Shown here: in pieces, positions 12,104-24,432 of the stretch
How the letters are laid out: every line of letters begins with the position of its first letter
Position numbering within the stretch: position 1 is the first letter of the stretch
Assembly: GCA_018398585.1 (NCBI GenBank)
Contig: JAGTTD010000001.1
Coordinates: 10,976,501 to 11,040,500, forward strand
Reading direction: 5' to 3'
Origin: Simmondsia chinensis
Taxonomy: Eukaryota > Streptophyta > Magnoliopsida > Caryophyllales > Simmondsiaceae
Length of the DNA: 64,000 nucleotides
The notes under the pieces: model-generated
What the model was told of the DNA's origin: nothing
Databases searched by the model: none
The model's input: only the letters and a program-made list of their open reading frames with translations
Translations under genes and position numbers: made by a program

Positions 12104-12399
12104 TGTTAGAGTATAAAACTATTCCTCGACTTTCACCAATAAACTTAAACTTTTGGGAAAGATGATTCATTGATATGGTATCCGAGCCTTAATGACCCAG
12201 AGGTTATGAGTTTGAATCTCAACAGCCCCCACTTTTAATATTAAAAACAATTTAAAAGTACAAGGTATGAAATGGGCCTAAGCACTATCCACGCTTTAAG
12301 CTCAATTGGCATTCGCGTGAGGGGGCATGTTATAATATAAAACTATTCCTGAGCCTTTAGACATCGGCTTAAGCTTTTGGGAGAGATGGTTCCCTGACA
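12104..12399 (+). mobile_element. complete TRIM retrotransposon, 296 bp with 72-bp LTRs
   Basis: Two 72-bp direct repeats, 12104-12175 and 12328-12399, both begin TGTTA and share 'tataaaactattcct', 'cttttggga' and the TGA(C/T)A end. The left copy is followed at once by tggtatccgagcc (12176-12188), one base from the tRNA-Met primer-binding site TGGTATCAGAGCC. The right copy is preceded by a purine tract, gagggggca. The whole is flanked by an exact 5-bp target duplication ccacc (12099-12103 and 12400-12404). No coding capacity, as expected for TRIMs. Confidence 0.88.
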
Positions 12400-12790
12400 C
12401 CACCAGCTGTATTCAATTCCCAATAGTTATGATTGTTGGGAGAAGGTTGGATGAATGAGGCGTTGTAGAAAAATGAAGCCTTTGGAAAGATGAGCTTATT
12501 TAATCTTTTGTCGCAATATTTTCTGAAAAAGTAAAAGTATTTGTTCTCTTCCATGTCTCACTTTTAAATTAAATTAGAGTTTAACTAGCATTATTATATC
12601 TAAGGTGGATATTCTTTAGATGATTTTCAAATGTGTTGGCCAAGACTTTCAAGGATTTATGCAAAAAGGAAATTTGAAAGTATATTGACTTGTATCATTT
12701 CAAATATATATCACTTATTTATAAGTTTCTCTACATATAACAGGGTAAGTTGTGATCCCTAGACCCAATGAATAACCCCAATAAATATTT
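12400..12790. other. intergenic, nothing recognised
   Basis: AT-rich DNA between the TRIM and the inverted-repeat element. No open frame, RNA gene or repeat ends were identified. Confidence 0.35.
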
Positions 12791-12860
12791 GAGTTATTTA
12801 GCAAATTATCATAATTTGTAAAAATACTTAGGAAAATAGCATATTTGCAAAAAAAAAAAA

Positions 12861-13500
12861 TTAACAACGCGGCTATAATAAACCGCGTCTTAGGAATGCG
12901 TTTAAAACTCAAAAAAACCGTGTCTTAAAAACGCGGTTATATCATTTAAACCGCGTTATCAGAATGCAGTTATACACATAAAACAGCGTCTTAGTGACGC
13001 GGTTTACTCTAAACAAAACCCCCGGCCGATTCATTCATGCGTGCTTTCTCCCCGGCTCTCACCATCCTTCTGCCTTTTTCTCGTTAATCCACCCCCGGTG
13101 GCGTCGTCCGCCACCGTCCTTCTGCTTTATATACTGGAGATCTTTCAAGTACTATTATTGGAGCTTTATCAAGAGGGACATGGGATCAATATGATAATTT
13201 TCACGACTTGTAGCATAATGAAAACTATAAGGGAAGAAAAAAGTGAAGAATTGCGGCATAATAGTAAGTAAAATCGAAGAAAGCGTGGTTGAGGCTTTCT
13301 GCGGATAAACCGCGTTTAGTAGACGTGGTTCAACAGTAAACCGCGTTTAGTAGAGGCGGTTCAGTATTAAACCGCGTTTACTACACACGGCTCATTTTAA
13401 TATGAACCGCGTTTATTAGAAGCGGTTTATTGGAAAATGAACTGCTTTTAAGGAAACCGGTTTTCTTGAATTTGAAACGCGTCTTGTTAACGCAGTTCAA
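12861..13500. repeat. palindromic ACCGCGTTTA arrays around a small GC-richer core
   Basis: The left array (12861-13003) and the right array (13280-13500) contain about ten imperfect units of roughly 31-36 bp, each reading like aaaccgcgtttag..acgcggttc, so each unit is an imperfect inverted repeat. The core at 13020-13270 has only short frames (a 76-aa frame begins at 13041) with no recognised domain. Such arrays are typical of subterminal transposase-binding sites of class II elements. Confidence 0.6.
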
Positions 13501-13589
13501 CAGTAGATACGGAAATATTTTTTTTTCAACATTATATTTTTAATTTTTTTATTTTTCTGTATTATTTTGGGAACCGACTCCAAGATATA

Positions 13590-13965
13590 AGGGACTTGTT
13601 ATATATATATTTTTTGGAACAAACGTGGCTTGTTATGATAAAAATGAATTTATATATTGGGCCTTCACTTACAACTTTTGGGAAATAAATGTCAATTAAA
13701 TGTGTGGGTATCCAACCTGATGTGATCTAGCCCAATCTTTTAGGGTACCCAACTTTTTTTTATCATATTATGGGTAATGGTTTTAATCATTTTGATGTTT
13801 TGGGTATCCGACCCGAAATTCATTTTTGGTTGGTACCCAAATCGTGCTCAATCTTAAAAGAGCTAACTTTCTCAAAAGTTTTAAGTGAAGGCCAAATATT
13901 GGTTTCATACTATAACAAGCCTCGTTGGTTCCCAACAAAAAAATATATATATATATATAACAAAC
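13590..13965. mobile_element. MITE with about 80-bp inverted arms
   Basis: The left arm (tatatatattttttggaac ... cttgttatgat ... gggccttcacttacaac) is matched in reverse complement by the right arm (about 13855-13965, with gaaggccaaatattgg, ataacaagcctcgttgg and gggttcc-like words). The ends run into (TA)n, which hides any target duplication. It is nested in the element at 12791-15080. Confidence 0.55.
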
Positions 13966-15083
13966 TTAAATTATGTTAATATTGATTTATAAAAATACAA
14001 AAAGATCGGGTTAGATACTCGCCCATTTAATTTACATTTATTGCAAATTTGATTTATAAAAACACAAAAATTCAACATTAACTCTAATCAAAATACAAAC
14101 TAAGAAAATTAAACTAACTTTAATATTACATAATAAAGTTCTTCCATGCATATAAGTTGGCAATTGAATTCGAATCCATCGGATATCTATCCAACCCAAT
14201 CCATTTGTGATGGGTTTGGATTTAAAAAATTGGGTTCTAAATGGATATGAATTTGGATGTTGATAAATGAGTTTTGATCAGGTTGGATTTGGATGACATC
14301 AAATCCAACCCAAAACTAACCAAAATTCGACCCGAAATTATATTTAATGTACAAGAATTATTGTTAAGAGTTTTTTGAATGATTGTCTAATATAATTATA
14401 TATATTATATAAACAAAGACACAATGGTTAATTCAAATATTGACTTTTAAGTACAATTATTACATTATTATTGTATTTATTAATAATAGAATTATAGTAT
14501 TATAATTTTTTTCTAGGGTTTAAATGGGTTATGGATTTTGGATTGAATATTCATTCCACCCGATAGATCTGGGTTGAATTTTTATAGAATAAATAGACTT
14601 TTTCTAAATTCAGGTTGAGTCGGATTTTTTCTGGGTTGGATGTGAATGGAGGTAAATCCGACACATTGCTATTCCAGAATGGGTTGGGGCACAAGATAAA
14701 ATAAGGAGAAAATATCACATAAATTTTGTCTCTCACAAGCCTTGAACCCATGTCCCTCTACTTTGAGGTAAGGAATTCTAACCAACGATGCTAAACTTGT
14801 CCCTTTAAGTTACTGGTAAAAATATTATTTTACAGAGTAAAAGAATTATTTCTTTTAGAAAATATTATATGCAATGGGCTAAATGGGTTGGTGCATTTCT
14901 CTTGTTTGCGCCAACTCGTTTTGCTTATTTTACTAGCAAAAATAAAAAATAAAAAAAAAAATTATATGTAATGTGCCATCTGCTTTAGCGCATTAGTGTG
15001 CCAGGTTGCTAAGTGTTTTTCTACAAATGTGCTATTTCCCTAATTATTTTTACAAATTATGATAATTTGCTAAATGACTCTAA

Positions 15084-15092
15084 GGCTATGTT
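15084..15092 (+). mobile_element. left end of a Tourist-like element split by the copia insertion (rest at 25458)
   Basis: After TAA (15081-15083) comes GGCTATGTT, the Tourist/PIF-type terminus seen in full at 58158. The copia element begins at 15093, and the sequence resumes at 25458 with gtgtttagcatatgg. Joining the two sides gives the family's start: GGCTATGTTTAGCATATGG. Confidence 0.7.
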
Positions 15093-16028
15093 TGTAAAAA
15101 ATTAAATACCAAGGCAAAACTAAACACAATGGAATAAAACACTTCTATTTTTATTTTGATGATCAAACCAAGGAAGAAAGCAACGCTTAAATAATAATCC
15201 TAGGAATACATAAAGGCACTAACTACACTAGGAAAATTAAAGTACAAGACAAAGCCATCAATGGCTCCATGAAGATCATCATGACTGGTTACAAGAGGAA
15301 GGGGGAGAGACTTCAATCTCATCACCTACCACTAGGGGTGTAAAGGAATAGAACGTTCGATGAACTACTCATGTTCGAAATTGATTAGGGCTCGTTCATA
15401 TTCATTAGGAGGGCTCAATAGCTTATTAAGCTGAGTTCGAGCAGGTTCAATAAGCTTAACGAGCAAAGTTCGAACCGGGGGGGTGCTTGGCTCGCTAATG
15501 TTCACGAACAATTTGATAAGGGCTCGATAAGAGCTCGTTAAGAGGCTCATATAAGCTCATTAAGGGCTCGTTATGAGCTCGATAACAGTTGGTATAAGTT
15601 GAAAAATGGTTCGATAATAACTTTAAAAGCTCGGCTCGTTAATGAACTCGATTCGATTGCAAGCTTGGCTTGGTTTTAAACTCGACTGGGCTCGATAACG
15701 AGCTCGACTCAACTCGATAACAAGCTCGGCTCTACTCGATAACGATCTCGACTCGGCTCAATGAGCCTAACGAACCGAGCCGAGTCAAGTATTGAACACA
15801 CTATATTCTTATCAAACCGAGTTTGAACAAGGGTCAGAAATACTCGATAAGAGCCCGGCTCGAAATAGAGCTCGATAAGCCTTATCGAAGTCGAGCTCGA
15901 ACAAGGGGGTGCTCTGCTCAGCTCGGCTTGTTTACACCCCTTCTACCACACCAGTAAATGCAAGGAATATTCTATGTACAAATAATATACCTAAGTACAA
16001 ATATTACGTATATGCTTAATATTTAACA
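15093..16028 (-). repeat. 3' LTR of the copia element, containing a hAT-like MITE
   Basis: It matches the right LTR 25110-25457 in order, for example 'gatgatcaaaccaaggaagaaagcaac' near 15160. The MITE 15333-15941 interrupts it, and about 30 bp near its end are missing relative to the other LTR. Confidence 0.88.
15333..15941. mobile_element. hAT-like MITE (GAGC-rich family), 609 bp, inside the copia LTR
   Basis: The left end is TAGGGGTGTAAA; the right end is TTTACACCCCTT. Flanking octamers are cctaccac (15325-15332) and tctaccac (15942-15949), a one-mismatch 8-bp duplication. The unoccupied site survives in the other LTR near 25346-25354 (acctaccacaatagtaaatg), which proves the insertion. The interior is a long run of GAGCTCGATAA words in both orientations. 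Confidence 0.92.
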
Positions 16029-19000
16029 CTCCCCCTTAAGTTGGAGCGTGAAGTATTATCATGCCCAACTTGCAAAGAAGAGCTAAATAGCTAGTATTTG
16101 CTAAAGCTTTTGTGAAAACGTTGGCAACTTGATTTGTAAATCTAACAAAAGAAGTAGCAATTTCCTTTGTAAGCAGCTTCTTGCGAATAAAATGGCAGTC
16201 AATTTCGATGTGCTTCGTTCTCTCATGAAAAACTAGATTAGATGCTATATAGAGCGCTGCTTCATTATCACATAACAAAATAGTGGGATCATTAGTATCA
16301 ACTAATAAATCTGATAACAATTATCTCAACCAAACTATCTCACTAGTGGTGGTTGCCATAGAATGATACTCTGCTTCAGCTGAAGAACGGGAAACAATAG
16401 TTTACTTCTTAGGCAGCCATGAAATCGGTGCTAGCCCTAAAAATACAACATAACCTATAATTGATTGTCTAGTAGTAGGACACCCAGCCCAATCAGTGTC
16501 ACAAAAACCACAAAGCTTCAAATCACAATCAGACAGCAAAATAACTCGTTGACTTGGAGTCCCCTTTAAATAACGAAGGACCCTCGTAACGGCCTCAAAA
16601 TGAGGTTGACGAGGATCATACATAAACTGACTCAAAACACGAACATCATAACAAGTATGTAAGATACAACAATCTACAAACCAGACGCCTATACCGACCT
16701 GGATCTACAAAAATATTGCCTACTCCACCGGCCAATCCATGGTTTTGAACAATGGAAGTGGAAATAGGTTTAGCTCCCAACATTCCTACTTCATTAAGAA
16801 TGCCCAAAACGTACTTCCATTGAGTTAACATGACCCCTTTTGATGACCGAGCCACCTCTATTCCCAAAAAATATTTTACGGCCCTTAAATCATTAATTCC
16901 AAAAGAAGTACTCAAAACTTCTTTCACTTTGGAAATATGTCCTTAATTATTCCCGGTAATAATCATATCATCCACATATATCAGAATAGCCTTATAAATT
17001 TCACTGCGGAATTAGGTAAGGAGCGAATAATCTGATTTAGATCGACTAAACCTCATGTTGATTAATTTAGAGGTGAATTTCTTATTCCAATTACGAGATG
17101 CCTATTTTAAACCTTAGAGATATTTACGAAGACGACACACCTTGCCCTCATTTTTCTGTTCAAAACCTAAAGGAAGTTTCATATAAACTTCCCTATCTAG
17201 ATCTCCATGTAAAAATGCATTGTTAATATCCAATTCGTGAATAACCCAATTTCTAGCTATGGCAACAGCTAGGTCACAACGAACAGTGACTAATTTAATA
17301 ATAGGAGCAAAAGTATCATGATAGTCTATACCTTCCCCTTGTTTATACCCCTTAACTACCAATCAGGCCTTATGACATTCTATCGTCCTGTCTGACTTAT
17401 GCTTCACCTTGTACACCCACTTGTAATCGATGGCTTTCTTCCCATCCGGTAATTTCTCCAACATCCACGTACTATTCTGCTCTAAAGCTTGAATCTCTTT
17501 CTCCATTGCATCCCTCCAATGTTTATACTGCACGTCCTATTGAAAATTTTTTTGCTCATCACAAGAAGTGATGGCATTTTAAACAGTCATGTGAGTATCA
17601 GAAAATTGTGCGTTAGAAATAAAATTTGAAATGGGATAGAGAATAGCCAAATTAGCTGATGGATCGGAGGTAAGGGGATGGGCTATAGATGACGGATGAT
17701 CACAAAGATAGTCTTGATATTTGACCGGTGCTGAACGTATATGACCACTTCTTCTTGTCACAATTTCGAAACCCGGTTGAGGACTAGATTCAATCGGACC
17801 CGGGCTGTCGGGATCTATACCGACTAGCTCACTGCTGGCTGGTTCTGCTGGATCGGCCAGTTCAGGCTGCAATGAACTGGCCGGTTCGGCTGCTGCAGGA
17901 AGAACCTATTCTCCATGAACCAGTTCTTTGTCATGTATAAAATCGGTTGGTATTTCTTTATTTGATTCATCAAAGTGATTTATTTGATTTTCACTTGTTG
18001 CTAAAAGGGGAAAAACTTCCTCAAAAAAGCGCACATCTCTAGACATAACAATTTTGTTATCTTCAATGGGGAAACCCCACAAGTACTCCCGGAGAAGCCC
18101 GACTTTCAAACTTATTACTAGTCTTGATGTAATAATAACATTGACAACCAAAAACCCGCAAGTGTTTATATATAGGCATTTTTCGCATCAAAATTTCATA
18201 TGGACTCTTATTTTCAAACAAAACAGAAGGAGTAATGTTGATTAGATAAGCTATCGTTAAGACACACTCACCCAAAAATCTCTTAGGAAGGCCAGCTGGA
18301 AAACGAAGAGCACATGCTACCTTGAGTAAATGCTTGTATTTACGTTCAACCACTCCGTTTTGTTGTGGTGTTCCAGTTAAAGAAGTCTGTGTCTGAATTC
18401 CATGTTGGGCATAAAACTCCAACAACAGTCCATACTTGAACTCTTGCCCATTATCACTTCTGGCTTATTTCACCTGAAAATCAAACTGAGTACTAACCAT
18501 GCAACAAAAATTCATAAAAATTTTGTAAGTTTGAGATTTTTCCCTCATCAAAAACACCCATGTACAACAACTAAAATTATCAACTATTGTGAGAAAATAA
18601 CAAGCACCCGTTAATGATTCAATACGATAAGGTCCCCAAATATCACAGTGTATAATCTCAAAACAAACACACGTTCTTATAATTGATAAAGGAAACAGTT
18701 AACTTGCCTGCTTGGCACGATGACAAATATCACAAATAAAATCTTTTTTCTCAACATCCAAATGCGAAAAAACAAGTAATCTAGAAAATGGAATGTGGCC
18801 TAAGCGATAATGCCACAAAACAGTCTTCGTTTTATTCTAAACTGCTACAAAAGCCTCTGATTGCGTTGTCGAGAGGTATAGCCCATCCCTTTTCCTACCC
18901 GCTCCAATCAGTTTCCTCGAGCGTAGGTCCTAAATGTAACAAAAATCAGGATAAAAGGTTAATGCACAATTTCCATTTTTTGTCAATTTACTCAAGGACA

Positions 19001-19779
19001 TTAGATTGTAATAAAAACCAGGCATGTATAAAACATTGTTTAGGACGAAGTCCTTAGAGACTCATACTTTGTCCACATTGTTGACCGATAATTTTGACCT
19101 GTTAGGCAACTTTATAGGTCCAACAGAGCTGTTCACAAAAACATCGCACATAATACTCAATGAAGAAACCATATGATCTGTGGCACCCATGTCAATAATC
19201 CAATCGAGTGATGAATATGTAATCTCACCTGTGAGATTTATACTAGGTAATCCTATACCGGGATCAAGTAATGTAACGAATTGCTGATATTGACATGTGG
19301 TGAGGCCCACTCTCGAGCTATCGGTCGCCCCTTTGGTCGGCCGCAGCCACCTCTCGTCCACCATCGTTCGAACTTTTAACTCTCCAACGGGGAGGGTAAC
19401 CTATCAACTCGAAACAACATTCTTTGGTATGCCCCTGTTTCTTATAATGTGTCCATGTAAAACGATTAGTGCGACAAGGAGGATTCCCTGACATGGGTAT
19501 CACATCACCAATCGCCATTACGGTTGGCAATTTTGCTGCTAGAGCCACACCCTCCGGGGCCACATTGGTCCCGGTTGCTACCGGTTGTTATTTCTCCTCC
19601 TGACATAAAACAGAATATGCATTCCCAACTGAAGTTAAAGGCTTAGTATTCATCAATTAGGACCTAACAGTAGAAAACGACACATCCAAGCCCATAAGAA
19701 AATCAAGTAGGCACTCCATGTCACGAATGGCCGCAAAAGCTTGGCCCGACCCACAAGTACCACAACAAGAAAACAGATT

Positions 19780-20120
19780 TTTGCGACAAGATTTAGCAAC
19801 GACTGATAAAAGTCGTTGGCAAATACGAATCTTGTGCAACGACAAAAAAAATATTGTCGCTAAAAATAAATTATTAGCAACGACAACATAATATGTTGAT
19901 AAAAATATATTTTTCGTGACGACATATATTGTCGATGCAAAAGCAAACTTGTTTATTCGTAATGACAATAATAATTTGTTGCCATAGACCTTGTCTTTAG
20001 CAGCGATATTGATCAATCATTGCCAAAAGGCATGTATTTGGCGATGACAAGAATTTTCGTTGCAAAAAATGCTACTTTAGCAACGACTTTTAAGGGCCGT
20101 TGGAGAAAATCATGATATTT
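19780..20120. repeat. left subterminal repeat array of the CACTA element
   Basis: Repeated words of the type gcaacgac / gtcgttgc in both orientations, for example at 19796-19806, 19814-19820, 19874-19884 and 20080-20090. In En/Spm elements such arrays bind the TNPA protein; that role is inferred here. Confidence 0.75.
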
Positions 20121-20159
20121 AACCACGACATTATATTAGCCTTGTCAAATATATATTAT

Positions 20160-21565
20160 TCTTCACAAGTTCTTTAACTAAAAGTTTGCTGCCAGTACTA
20201 GCTTTCACAATATAAAAAATAAGTGTTCAAAAAAAAAGATAATTAAGTAATGAATTATAAGATTTTATTACTAAATTTAAGTATCACATATCAGAATTTA
20301 ATAATTTTTGTTAAAATTCGATCAATCTTACTATAAAACTTTAAGACAACTAAGTAATAATTTTACAAATTTTATTGTAATATAATATTTCAAATTCTCA
20401 AACTAAACTAATAATATTTTTACGCAATTTTTATTCCCTCCAAAACCCACTTTTCAATTTCACTTTCCTTCTTCCATTCTTATTTTCCCCTCTCTTATTC
20501 CCTAAAACATGAATTGAAGAAAATTTTGTGATATAATAAGACCTCATGAACTTTGCAATTAACCACAACACGCCCCGTGTACTTTCAATGTCAAAAAAAC
20601 TAAAAAAAATTAACAAATTTAAAATTTGAAAATAAGTACTGAAAAATATTTTTTTAAAAACATTAAAAAGAATTTTTAAAAATTTATTATATTTTTCATG
20701 CTTTGTCCAAAAAAATATTTTTCAATAATTTGTTTCAATTTGTTTAATTTTAAATTTATTAATATTTAAAAGGTGTGTTATGGTTAGTAACAAAGTTGAT
20801 GGGTAAGTTGTGTACAATAACAAAGTTTAAGAGGCTATTTTTTGCAATCAAAAGTGGGAGGGGTGTATTGTATTTAATTACAAAGTCAAAGGGGCTATTT
20901 TTTAAAATTAAACAGGGGATATTTTATGGTTACTGTAAAGTTTAGGGGGTCTTATTATAATTTACAGTTTTACTAATTTAAAAATATTATGGTCTTTTTT
21001 ATTATTTTTAAAAATATTGAGTACTTAAACATAAATAACCTAAATTTAATTATTTTTTTTTCATTTTTTTCCATATCTAAGCTACTTGATAATGATGATG
21101 AGATCGGTTGTTTGGTTGGAACTGGGTTTTCAATTAAAAGAGGAGCTAATATTGTTAAATTGGTTAAAGAGACTTTTAAGAAAATCAAAGAAAAGGATAA
21201 ACAAGTTAGAGGCAACAAAGAAGATGATAATCTTTGTTCTTTGAGTAATAACGAATAATTACTTGATTATTTCCGCACACTATTGATGGTTAGTGCCTCC
21301 TTTCTCTCCTTTCTTTTGCTTATGATACCATTCAATTTGGCCCTAATTTTAGTTATAACATGCGAGCTTATTGTTATTTACTTGTAGGTTAAAAGCATAA
21401 TTATAGTCTTGTTTGACGTTGCATTCAATTTGCACAATCTTCCTTGGGGACTTATTTATTAACTAGTAAGGCTATACTTGAATTGTATGCACATTTAATT
21501 GTTGTTGAGTTTGTATGGTATTGTTATTTTATGATGTTAAGCTAGAATTTGATTTAAATTTATAG
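20160..21565. other. CACTA interior without recognised gene
   Basis: AT-rich sequence. A short open stretch at 21085-21255 (with LVGTGFSIKRGANIVKLVKE) ends in a stop and could be an additional exon of the element's gene, but no family match is recognised. Confidence 0.35.
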
Positions 21566-21567
21566 GA

Positions 21568-23458
21568 ATGGTTGATCGAGGAAAGGATAAAACTACATGC
21601 CCTACAAATATAGGTGGAAGAGATGAAAAGGGAAGGAAAATTAGACCCTCTTACTCTACTCGTAATGACATTCCCCACGTTGCGAATGGTGAGCTTGATG
21701 CAAGACCATCTTTAAGTGACGAGTCTTACAGACACTCTATGGATACACCAATCCAAAGAGGTAATCATAAATAATCTTCTATTATCTTTTTCATTTATTT
21801 AATTAAGAATATTAATACAAGCTAATATTATAGGGCAAGCAAAAGGGAAGACCAAGTTCGTCAATAGAATCTCTACATTTTTGCATGTTCATGGAGCAGC
21901 TAATCCCGCTCCTAGGTCCGATATGAGTTTGTCTCGAACAAATAACCGTAATATTATAGAAGAACCAATAGCAATCTCTCCAAGTAGTCAAGGTAATTCA
22001 TCCAAAGTTCTCAAACCTTATTTATTATGTTACATGGAAAATATTAATGTAATTAATTTTATTGTGTATTTGCTTTTTGTAAAGGATCAACTACAAGCAA
22101 GAAAAGAAAGAGAGAAGAAAGGGGGAAGTACAAATCCATTGTGGTGGATATGAAAACTTGCGGTGGAAAGTCGAAGCTCCAAATTGAAATACCTGATGAT
22201 ATTTTGGGAGCAATTGGTGATAGCACATGACAATTGGTGAATTATTGTGGTTATGTAGTTAGAACATCGGCTCCTGTGAATGTTAAAAACTATAAGGAAG
22301 CATTTCAAATTGCCGACAACATTATGTGGAAGAAAGTGCAGGTTTATCCATGTTTATAATTTGAAATGTCTCTATTTAGGTTATGATTTCTTTGTTATTT
22401 CTCATTCTTGTTTTAATATTTTTTGTCAGGATTACTTTGAATTGAAAAATGATGATAATCGGGAGGCTACAAAATTGCAATGTTTTGTATTGGATGTAAT
22501 GCAAAGATTGTATACGGGTTGGAAGGCCCAATTGCATACACACTATAAAAAATGTGGAAAGTCAGATGAACAATCCTCCTAAAGATTGTCCAATGAATGA
22601 GTGGCATTACCTTGTAGAGTTATTTGGGTCAGAAGAGTTCAAGGTCTCAATTGTTAAAATAATTGTTATGTAATGTCATATATATTTTACTCATCTATTT
22701 TTATTGTTATTTTTTTGACTTAGAAAATTCGTGAAAGGAATTCAAAAAATTGCCGCTCCGAAAACAGGTGTACGCACACAACTGGTAATTTGTCTTTCGC
22801 TGAAGTTGAGCACATGTTGGTAAGGAAGTAACATATTTTACTCATGTATTTTTATTGTTATTTTTTTCAAATGAATTTTTAATAAAAGCATGAGTTTTAT
22901 AGGCATTGAACAACAATGGAGATAAGCCCACTGCTAACATTATTTGACTTGTCGGGCACACACACCCAAATGAAGAAGGAGTGTTAGAGTGGGCAGATGA
23001 AGATCACTCCAAAAAAGTTCATGTCTGTGCTTTAATAATTTAAATGTTCAAATTATAACATATAGTACTCTTATTTATGATTTTGATCTACTTTAATTAT
23101 AGGAAAAACTTCATGAGTTGGTTCAAAATTGATCTGCAGAAGATGCCCCCCAGACACAAGAGGAGATGTTGCTTGCTGTATTTAGTCCTCGATCTGGATA
23201 TGTTCAAGGGAAGGGTACCGGTTTGAAAGGCAATACAAAAGGACAACAGCAATTTGAACAAAGTAAAAAGATAGATGAGTTGAAGGACATAGTTGAATAT
23301 CAACACCAAAAAATCGAATCTCAGGAGATAGAAATTGAATCGCAAAAAAAAAAGCATTGAAGAACATCAAAAGGAAATGAAGGATTTTCGAAAACATAAG
23401 AATGAGATCAATGAGTGTAAACAAATGATGGAGGTCATGATGCGAAATGTTTGCTAAC
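21568..23458 (+). pseudogene. CACTA-encoded TNPA-like protein (plant Ptta/En/Spm, Transposase_24 type), broken
   Basis: Exons with GT..AG borders can be read at 21568-21760 (start ATG, MVDRGKDKTTCPTNIG), 21834-21992, about 22086-22340, 22431-22644, about 22727-22821, about 22903-23020 and 23103-23458. The middle exons carry the family pattern of a basic linker (KKRKREERGK), then VRTSAPVNV, a Trp-rich helix, WHYLVELFGSEEFK, and IRERNSKN..HTTGNLSFAEVEHML. The last exon encodes a C-terminal coiled coil rich in Gln, Glu and Lys (IDELKDIVEYQHQKI). Lesions: TGA at 22228, a frameshift near 22560, TGA at 22945, and stops in the last exon near 23131 and 23358. In En/Spm this protein binds subterminal repeats; here it is dead. 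Confidence 0.75.
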
Positions 23459-23924
23459 TATAGGAGGTAATTAAAAAAATAGTTGTTTTATCATTGGTAC
23501 ATGGTATGATAATACCTTTTTTGTGGCTTTGGGTTACTTTATCTTACAATTAATTTGTTTATATTCATTGTTATAGGAAATTGAGAGTTACAAGTTGGAA
23601 GCTCTAGGTGGTCACCTTGATTTTGAAGAAAACCAAAACATATGTCAATTTTAATGTGATTTTTTGTGGAATTATATAATGTTTTGAGATTACAATACAT
23701 TGATTGTAATGTTTTGGGATTACAATATGTTGATTGTACTGAAATCGCTATGTATATACCTTCTGGTATTACAAATTAGGATGTTTTGTATGTTTGTACG
23801 TATTATTAATAGTGGAGCTATGTGTAATTTGTTGTATTGGAGTGTCTCCATATAAATGAATTTTCTTTAGCATTAATATTTCATATAAGACAACTTCTAC
23901 GAGTTAAAATATAAATTACATTTG

Positions 23925-24432
23925 ACAGCTTTTAAGAATATAGTAAAAATGATATTAGGAAATGCCAAATATCTATGGCAATGACAATTTTTCTTGAAAA
24001 ATAAAATAATCTTTGGCAACAACAATTGTTGTTGCAAAACATAGCAGTCTTTGGCAACGACATTACTCATTGCCAAAAGGAGGTGTTTGGCAACAACATC
24101 ACTCGTTGCCGAAAAGAAGTTTTTAGCGATGATAATTGTTGTTGCGAAAGATAAGCTTTTTTGGGCAACGGCCATATTGTTGCCAAAACATATTGTCTTT
24201 CATAACGAAAATTGTCATTGCCAATAAAACTTACTTTTTGCAACAAAAACTGTCGTCACCAAAAAGCATTATATTTGGCAACGACAGTTTTCGTTGCCAA
24301 TGAGCTTTCACAACAAAATCATGCGCAACAACCTCGCAATGACAATTGTCGTCGTTAAAAATATATTTAGCAACGACAAACTATTTTTCGCAATGACTAT
24401 TGGCGTTACCGAAGGTCGTCTTTTTTGTAGTG
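23925..24432. repeat. right subterminal repeat array of the CACTA element
   Basis: More than ten copies of ggcaacgac / gttgttgccaaa-type words in alternating orientation run up to the CACTA terminus at 24432. They mirror the left array and support the assignment. Confidence 0.8.

Larger units (their letters stand above)
12791..15080. mobile_element. unclassified DNA transposon-like element with about 57-bp terminal inverted repeats
   Basis: 12791-12847 (gagttatttagcaaattatc...) is closely matched by the reverse complement of 15023-15080 (GAGTCATTTAGCAAATTATC...), giving inverted repeats of about 57 bp at near 90% identity by eye. Inside the left end are arrays of palindromic ACCGCGT/ACGCGGT words (12861-13003 and 13280-13500), and further in is a second inverted-repeat MITE (about 13590-13965). 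No transposase was recognised. No target duplication was found; the right flank is the TAA and end of a Tourist-like element. Non-autonomous Mutator-like or CACTA-derived origin is possible but unproved. Confidence 0.6.
19761..24432 (+). mobile_element. CACTA (En/Spm-type) transposon, 4672 bp, non-autonomous
   Basis: The right end is ttttttgtagtg (reverse complement CACTACAAAAAA), the canonical CACTA terminus. The left end cacaacaagaaaac is one base from CACTACAAGAAAAC. The exact 3-bp target duplication tac is at 19758-19760 and 24433-24435. Both subterminal regions are arrays of GCAACGAC..GTCGTTGC words. It carries a decayed TNPA/Transposase_24-like gene, but no TNPD-type transposase was seen, so it could only have moved with help. 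It splits a copia gag reading frame, which resumes cleanly on the other side. Confidence 0.9.

Noticed and set aside
12176..12188. tRNA-like sequence tggtatccgagcc
   Set aside because: It is the primer-binding site next to a TRIM LTR; no cloverleaf or B box follows. The same applies to the TGGTATCAGAGC motifs beside the copia LTRs.
12861..13500. CRISPR-like array
   Set aside because: Units are imperfect, palindromic and lack unique spacers of equal length; the setting is a plant transposon.
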